From: DATATV01 sp036268615
Lineage (GTDB): Bacteria > Actinomycetota > Actinomycetes > Mycobacteriales > Pseudonocardiaceae
Direction: 5' to 3'
Length of the DNA stretch: 64,000 nt
Assembly: GCA_036268615.1 (NCBI GenBank)
Contig: DATATV010000021.1
Coordinates: 26,440 to 90,439 of the forward strand
Part shown: in pieces, positions 60,957 through 64,000 of the stretch
Layout: each line of letters starts with the position of its first letter
Numbering within the stretch: position 1 is the stretch's first letter
Program-made: the position numbers and the translations under genes
Notes under the pieces: model-generated
What the model was told of the DNA's origin: nothing
The model's database searches: none
Seen by the model: the letters and a program-made list of their open reading frames with translations, nothing else

Positions 60957-63122
60957 ATGACCGAGCAGAACATGTTCCGCTGGGACGCCGACGCCGACGG
61001 CATCGTCGTGCTGACCATGGACGACCCGGACCAGTCGGCCAACACGATGAACGACACGTTCACCCGTTCGCTGGCCGCCACCGTGGACCGGCTGGTCGCC
61101 GAGCGCGAGAGCATCACCGGTGTGGTGATCACCTCGGCCAAGAAGACCTTCTTCGCCGGCGGTGACCTGCGGCTGATGAGCCAGGCCACCAAGGCCGACG
61201 CGCCCGCGGTGAGCGCGCAGATCACCGGCATCAAGGCCGACCTGCGCCGGCTGGAGACGCTGGGCCGCCCGGTGGTCGCCGCGATCAACGGCGCCGCGCT
61301 CGGCGGTGGCTACGAGATCGCCCTGGCCTGCCACCACCGGATCGCGCTGGACGCCAAGGGCAGCGAGATCGGCCTGCCCGAGGTCACCCTGGGCCTGCTG
61401 CCCGGCGGCGGTGGCGTGGTGCGCACCGTGCGCAAGTTCGGCATCCAGAACGCGCTGCTGAACATCCTGTTGCAGGGCCAGCGGCGCAAGCCCGCGCAGG
61501 CACTGGAACTGGGCATGGTCGACGAGGTCGTCGGCGACGCCGACGAACTACTCGCGCACGCCAAGGCGTGGGTCAGGGCGAACCCGGACGCGACCGCCCC
61601 GTGGGACCGGCCCGGCTACAAGATTCCCGGTGGTACGCCGTCGAATCCGAAGTTCGCGGCGAACCTGCCGGCGTTCCCGGCCAACCTGCGCAAGCAGCTC
61701 AAGGGCGCGCCGATGCCCGCCCCGCGCGACATCATGGCCGCCGCGGTCGAGGGTGCCCAGGTCGACTTCGAGACCGCGCAGGCGATCGAGGGCCAGTACT
61801 TCGTGGAACTGGTCGTCGGCCAGATCTCGAAGAACATGACCAAGGCGTTCTTCTTCGACCTCCAGCACATCAACTCCGGCGGCAGCCGGCCCGAGGGCCA
61901 CCCGAAGCACACCGCGCACAAGGTCGCCGTGCTCGGCGCCGGCATGATGGGCGCGGCGATCGCCTACGTGTGTGCCCGCGCCGGCCTTGAGGTCGTGCTC
62001 AAGGACGTGTCCGACGAGTCCGCGGCCAAGGGCAAGGCCTACTCCGCCACCCTGCTGGACAAGGCGGTGAGCCGGGGAAAGACGACCCGGGCGGCGGCCG
62101 ACGAGGTGCTTGCCCGGATCACCGCCACCGGCAGCGCGGCTGACGTGGCCGGCGCCGACCTGATGATCGAGGCGGTGTTCGAGAGCCCCGAGCTGAAGAA
62201 GAAGGTCTACGCCGAGGTCGAGGCCCTGCTCGCGCCGGACGCCGTGCTCGGCTCGAACACCTCGACGCTGCCGATCACCGACCTGGCCAACGGCGTGAGC
62301 CGCCCGGCGGACTTCATCGGCCTGCACTTCTTCTCCCCGGTGGACAAGATGCCGCTGCTGGAGATCGTCGTCGGCGAGCAGACCAGCGACGCCACCCTGG
62401 CCAAGGCACTGGACATCGCCAAGCAGATCAAGAAGACGCCGATCGTGGTCAACGACAGCCGCGGTTTCTTCACCAGCCGGGTGATCGGCACCTTCCTCAA
62501 CGAGGCGGTGGCGATGGTCGGCGAGGGCGTGCCGGCCCCGTCCATCGAGCAGGCCGGCGCGCAGGCCGGTTACCCGGCGCCGCCGCTGCAACTGATGGAC
62601 GAGCTGACCCTGACCCTGCCGCGCAAGATCCGGCTGGAGACCAGGGCCGGCGTCGAGGCGGCCGGCGGCACCTGGGTCGGGCACCCGTCCGAGCCGGTGA
62701 TCGACCGGATGGTCGAGGAGTTCGACCGCAAGGGCCGGTCCACCGGCAGCGGCTTCTACGACTACGCCGAGGGCAAGCGGACCGGCCTGTGGCCGGGACT
62801 GGCCGAGAACTTCGCCCAGGGCGGCACGACCATTCCGTTCCAGGACATGCAGGAGCGGATGCTGTTCGCCGAGGCGCTGGAAACGGCGAAGTGCTTCGAC
62901 GAGGGCGTGCTGCGCTCGATCCCGGACGCCAACATCGGCTCGATCTTCGGCATCGGTTTCCCCGCGTGGACCGGTGGCGTCATCCAGTACATCAACCAGT
63001 ACGACGGCGGGCTGGCCGGATTCGTCGCCAGGGCGCGGGAACTGGCCAAGACCTACGGCGACCGGTTCGCCCCACCGCAGTCCCTTGTGGACAAGGCCGA
63101 GCGCGGGGAGAACTTCGCATGA
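60957..63122 (+). CDS. fadB: FadB-type enoyl-CoA hydratase/3-hydroxyacyl-CoA dehydrogenase
   Basis: A 721-residue fusion that hydrates 2-enoyl-CoA and oxidises the 3-hydroxyacyl-CoA with NAD+. Residues 1-210 are the hydratase part, with Glu120 (GGGYEIALA) and Glu142 (GLPEVTLGLLPG) as catalytic acids; the NAD-binding loop is VLGAGMMGAA (324-333), followed by LHFFSPVDKMPLLEIVVG with the dehydrogenase His. ATG 60957 has AAGGA six bases upstream. Its stop overlaps the start of the SDR gene by ATGA. Confidence 0.94.
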   Translation: MTEQNMFRWDADADGIVVLTMDDPDQSANTMNDTFTRSLAATVDRLVAERESITGVVITSAKKTFFAGGDLRLMSQATKADAPAVSAQITGIKADLRRLETLGRPVVAAINGAALGGGYEIALACHHRIALDAKGSEIGLPEVTLGLLPGGGGVVRTVRKFGIQNALLNILLQGQRRKPAQALELGMVDEVVGDADELLAHAKAWVRANPDATAPWDRPGYKIPGGTPSNPKFAANLPAFPANLRKQLKGAPMPAPRDIMAAAVEGAQVDFETAQAIEGQYFVELVVGQISKNMTKAFFFDLQHINSGGSRPEGHPKHTAHKVAVLGAGMMGAAIAYVCARAGLEVVLKDVSDESAAKGKAYSATLLDKAVSRGKTTRAAADEVLARITATGSAADVAGADLMIEAVFESPELKKKVYAEVEALLAPDAVLGSNTSTLPITDLANGVSRPADFIGLHFFSPVDKMPLLEIVVGEQTSDATLAKALDIAKQIKKTPIVVNDSRGFFTSRVIGTFLNEAVAMVGEGVPAPSIEQAGAQAGYPAPPLQLMDELTLTLPRKIRLETRAGVEAAGGTWVGHPSEPVIDRMVEEFDRKGRSTGSGFYDYAEGKRTGLWPGLAENFAQGGTTIPFQDMQERMLFAEALETAKCFDEGVLRSIPDANIGSIFGIGFPAWTGGVIQYINQYDGGLAGFVARARELAKTYGDRFAPPQSLVDKAERGENFA

Positions 63123-63964
63123 CCGAGCAGGGTTCGCTGGCCGGGCGCACCATCCTGATGTCGGGCGGCAGCCGGGGGATCGGCCTGGCCATCGCGGTCC
63201 GGGCGGCGCGGGACGGCGCGAACGTCGCGCTGCTGGCCAAGACCGACAAGCCCGACCCCCGACTGCCCGGCACCATCCACACCGCGGCCGAGGAGATCGA
63301 GGCGGCCGGCGGCAAGGTGCTGCCGATCGTCGGTGACGTGCGCGAGGAGGCGCAGGTCGAGGCGGCGGTCGCCCGCACGGTGGAGACGTTCGGCGGCATC
63401 GACGTGGTGCTCAACAACGCCTCCGCGATCAATCTGGCCAACATCGGTGACCTGCCGTTGAAGCGCTACGACCTGATGCTGGACATCAACGTGCGCGGCA
63501 CGTTCCTGCTCACCTCACTGGCCCTGCCGCACCTGGTGGAGTCGACCAACGGGCACGTGCTCACCCTGTCGCCGCCGCTGGACCCCGACCGGCGCTGGCT
63601 CAAGGCACACGCGCCCTACACGGTCAGCAAGTACGCGATGACCATGCTCACCCTCGGCGTGGCCGAGCACTACGCCGACCGGGGCGTCGCCGCGAACTGC
63701 CTGTGGCCGCGCACCACCATCGCCACCGCCGCGATCCAGAACATCGTCGGCGGCGAGGCGGCCATGGCGGTGTCCCGGCGGCCGGAGATCATGGCCGACG
63801 CCGCCTACCAGGTGCTCATCCAGCCGGCCCGCGAGTACACCGGCCAGACCCTGATCGACGACGAGGTGCTGGCCGCGGCGGGCGTCACCGATTTCGCGCC
63901 CTATCGCTACGAAGGCGCCGCCGAGGCCCAGCTCCAGCCGGATATCTTCCTGGGTCCGGCGTAG
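63119..63964 (+). CDS. SDR of the HSDL2-like type
   Basis: A 281-residue SDR: GGSRGIG cofactor loop, NNASAINLANI and the active-site YTVSKYAMTMLTLG (Tyr-x3-Lys). The sequence around LTLSPPLDPDRRWLKAHAPY is typical of the HSDL2-like group, whose members act on fatty-acid or sterol intermediates. ATG 63119 overlaps the fadB stop (ATGA, 63119-63122), so it is made with FadB and probably handles a hydroxyacyl or branched intermediate that FadB does not. The final 36 bp of the window hold nothing recognisable. Confidence 0.88.
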   Translation: MTEQGSLAGRTILMSGGSRGIGLAIAVRAARDGANVALLAKTDKPDPRLPGTIHTAAEEIEAAGGKVLPIVGDVREEAQVEAAVARTVETFGGIDVVLNNASAINLANIGDLPLKRYDLMLDINVRGTFLLTSLALPHLVESTNGHVLTLSPPLDPDRRWLKAHAPYTVSKYAMTMLTLGVAEHYADRGVAANCLWPRTTIATAAIQNIVGGEAAMAVSRRPEIMADAAYQVLIQPAREYTGQTLIDDEVLAAAGVTDFAPYRYEGAAEAQLQPDIFLGPA

Positions 63965-64000
63965 CGTCGGGCACCGTCCGCGCTGCCGGCCGGCGTCCGG

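Noticed and set aside
63965..64000. Start of another gene at the window end
   Set aside because: Only 36 bp are visible and no start with a ribosome site is present.

Overview
High-GC actinobacterial chromosome, most probably from the family Pseudonocardiaceae. Supporting signs are the strong G/C third-position bias, frequent GTG starts, many 1-4 bp start/stop overlaps, a SepH cell-division protein, an EspG/PPE-like/PE-like/DUF3558 type VII substrate locus and an EtfD-type membrane iron-sulfur oxidoreductase. The order TrmH-type methylase, membrane protein, sepH, serC recalls the Rv0881-Rv0884c neighbourhood of Mycobacterium tuberculosis (recalled from memory, not searched). No rRNA, tRNA, CRISPR array, IS element or phage gene was seen.

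Layout. 1-9 kb: RNA methyltransferase (cut by the window edge), DUF2537-like membrane protein, a heterodimeric ABC exporter behind a MerR/SoxR-like promoter, sepH with a very long PER-repeat linker, serC. 9-14 kb: SDR, alpha/beta hydrolase divergent from a TetR regulator over a 32-bp palindrome, and a three-gene membrane operon sharing a repeated 'PVYV' domain. 14-22 kb: pdxH, a siderophore-exporter-like MFS protein behind an IdeR-like iron box, aldose epimerase, amidohydrolase, acyl-CoA dehydrogenase, sugar kinase, DinB-like protein. 22-27.5 kb: three tandem GT87 mannosyltransferase-like genes, then citrate synthase. 27.7-31 kb: NatAB-like ABC transporter and an MDR reductase. 31-36.4 kb: a soluble multi-module FtsK/SpoIIIE ATPase with two small helical-hairpin proteins and two uncharacterised proteins; this is the best candidate for an undescribed system. 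36-45.5 kb: mixed accessory metabolism and regulators, including a ribbon-helix-helix gene behind a helically phased repeat array and an AraC gene behind a very strong G-quadruplex sequence. 45.5-50.8 kb: acyl-CoA ligase and the type VII substrate quartet. 50.8-53.6 kb: PEP-mutase-like enzyme, AhpD-like protein and a MocR regulator. 53.7-64 kb: EtfD, a shrunken Uma2-like gene, two TetR regulators, a DUF2236 oxygenase, an enoyl-CoA hydratase, and the thiolase-FadB-SDR operon of beta-oxidation.

How genes work together. FadD-like ligase, acyl-CoA dehydrogenase, enoyl-CoA hydratase, thiolase, FadB and EtfD together make a near-complete route from free fatty acid to acetyl-CoA with electrons passed to quinone; citrate synthase consumes the product. 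Promoters of the ligase and of etfD share a dyad motif, suggesting one regulator. All functional names come from reading motifs; nothing was searched against a database.
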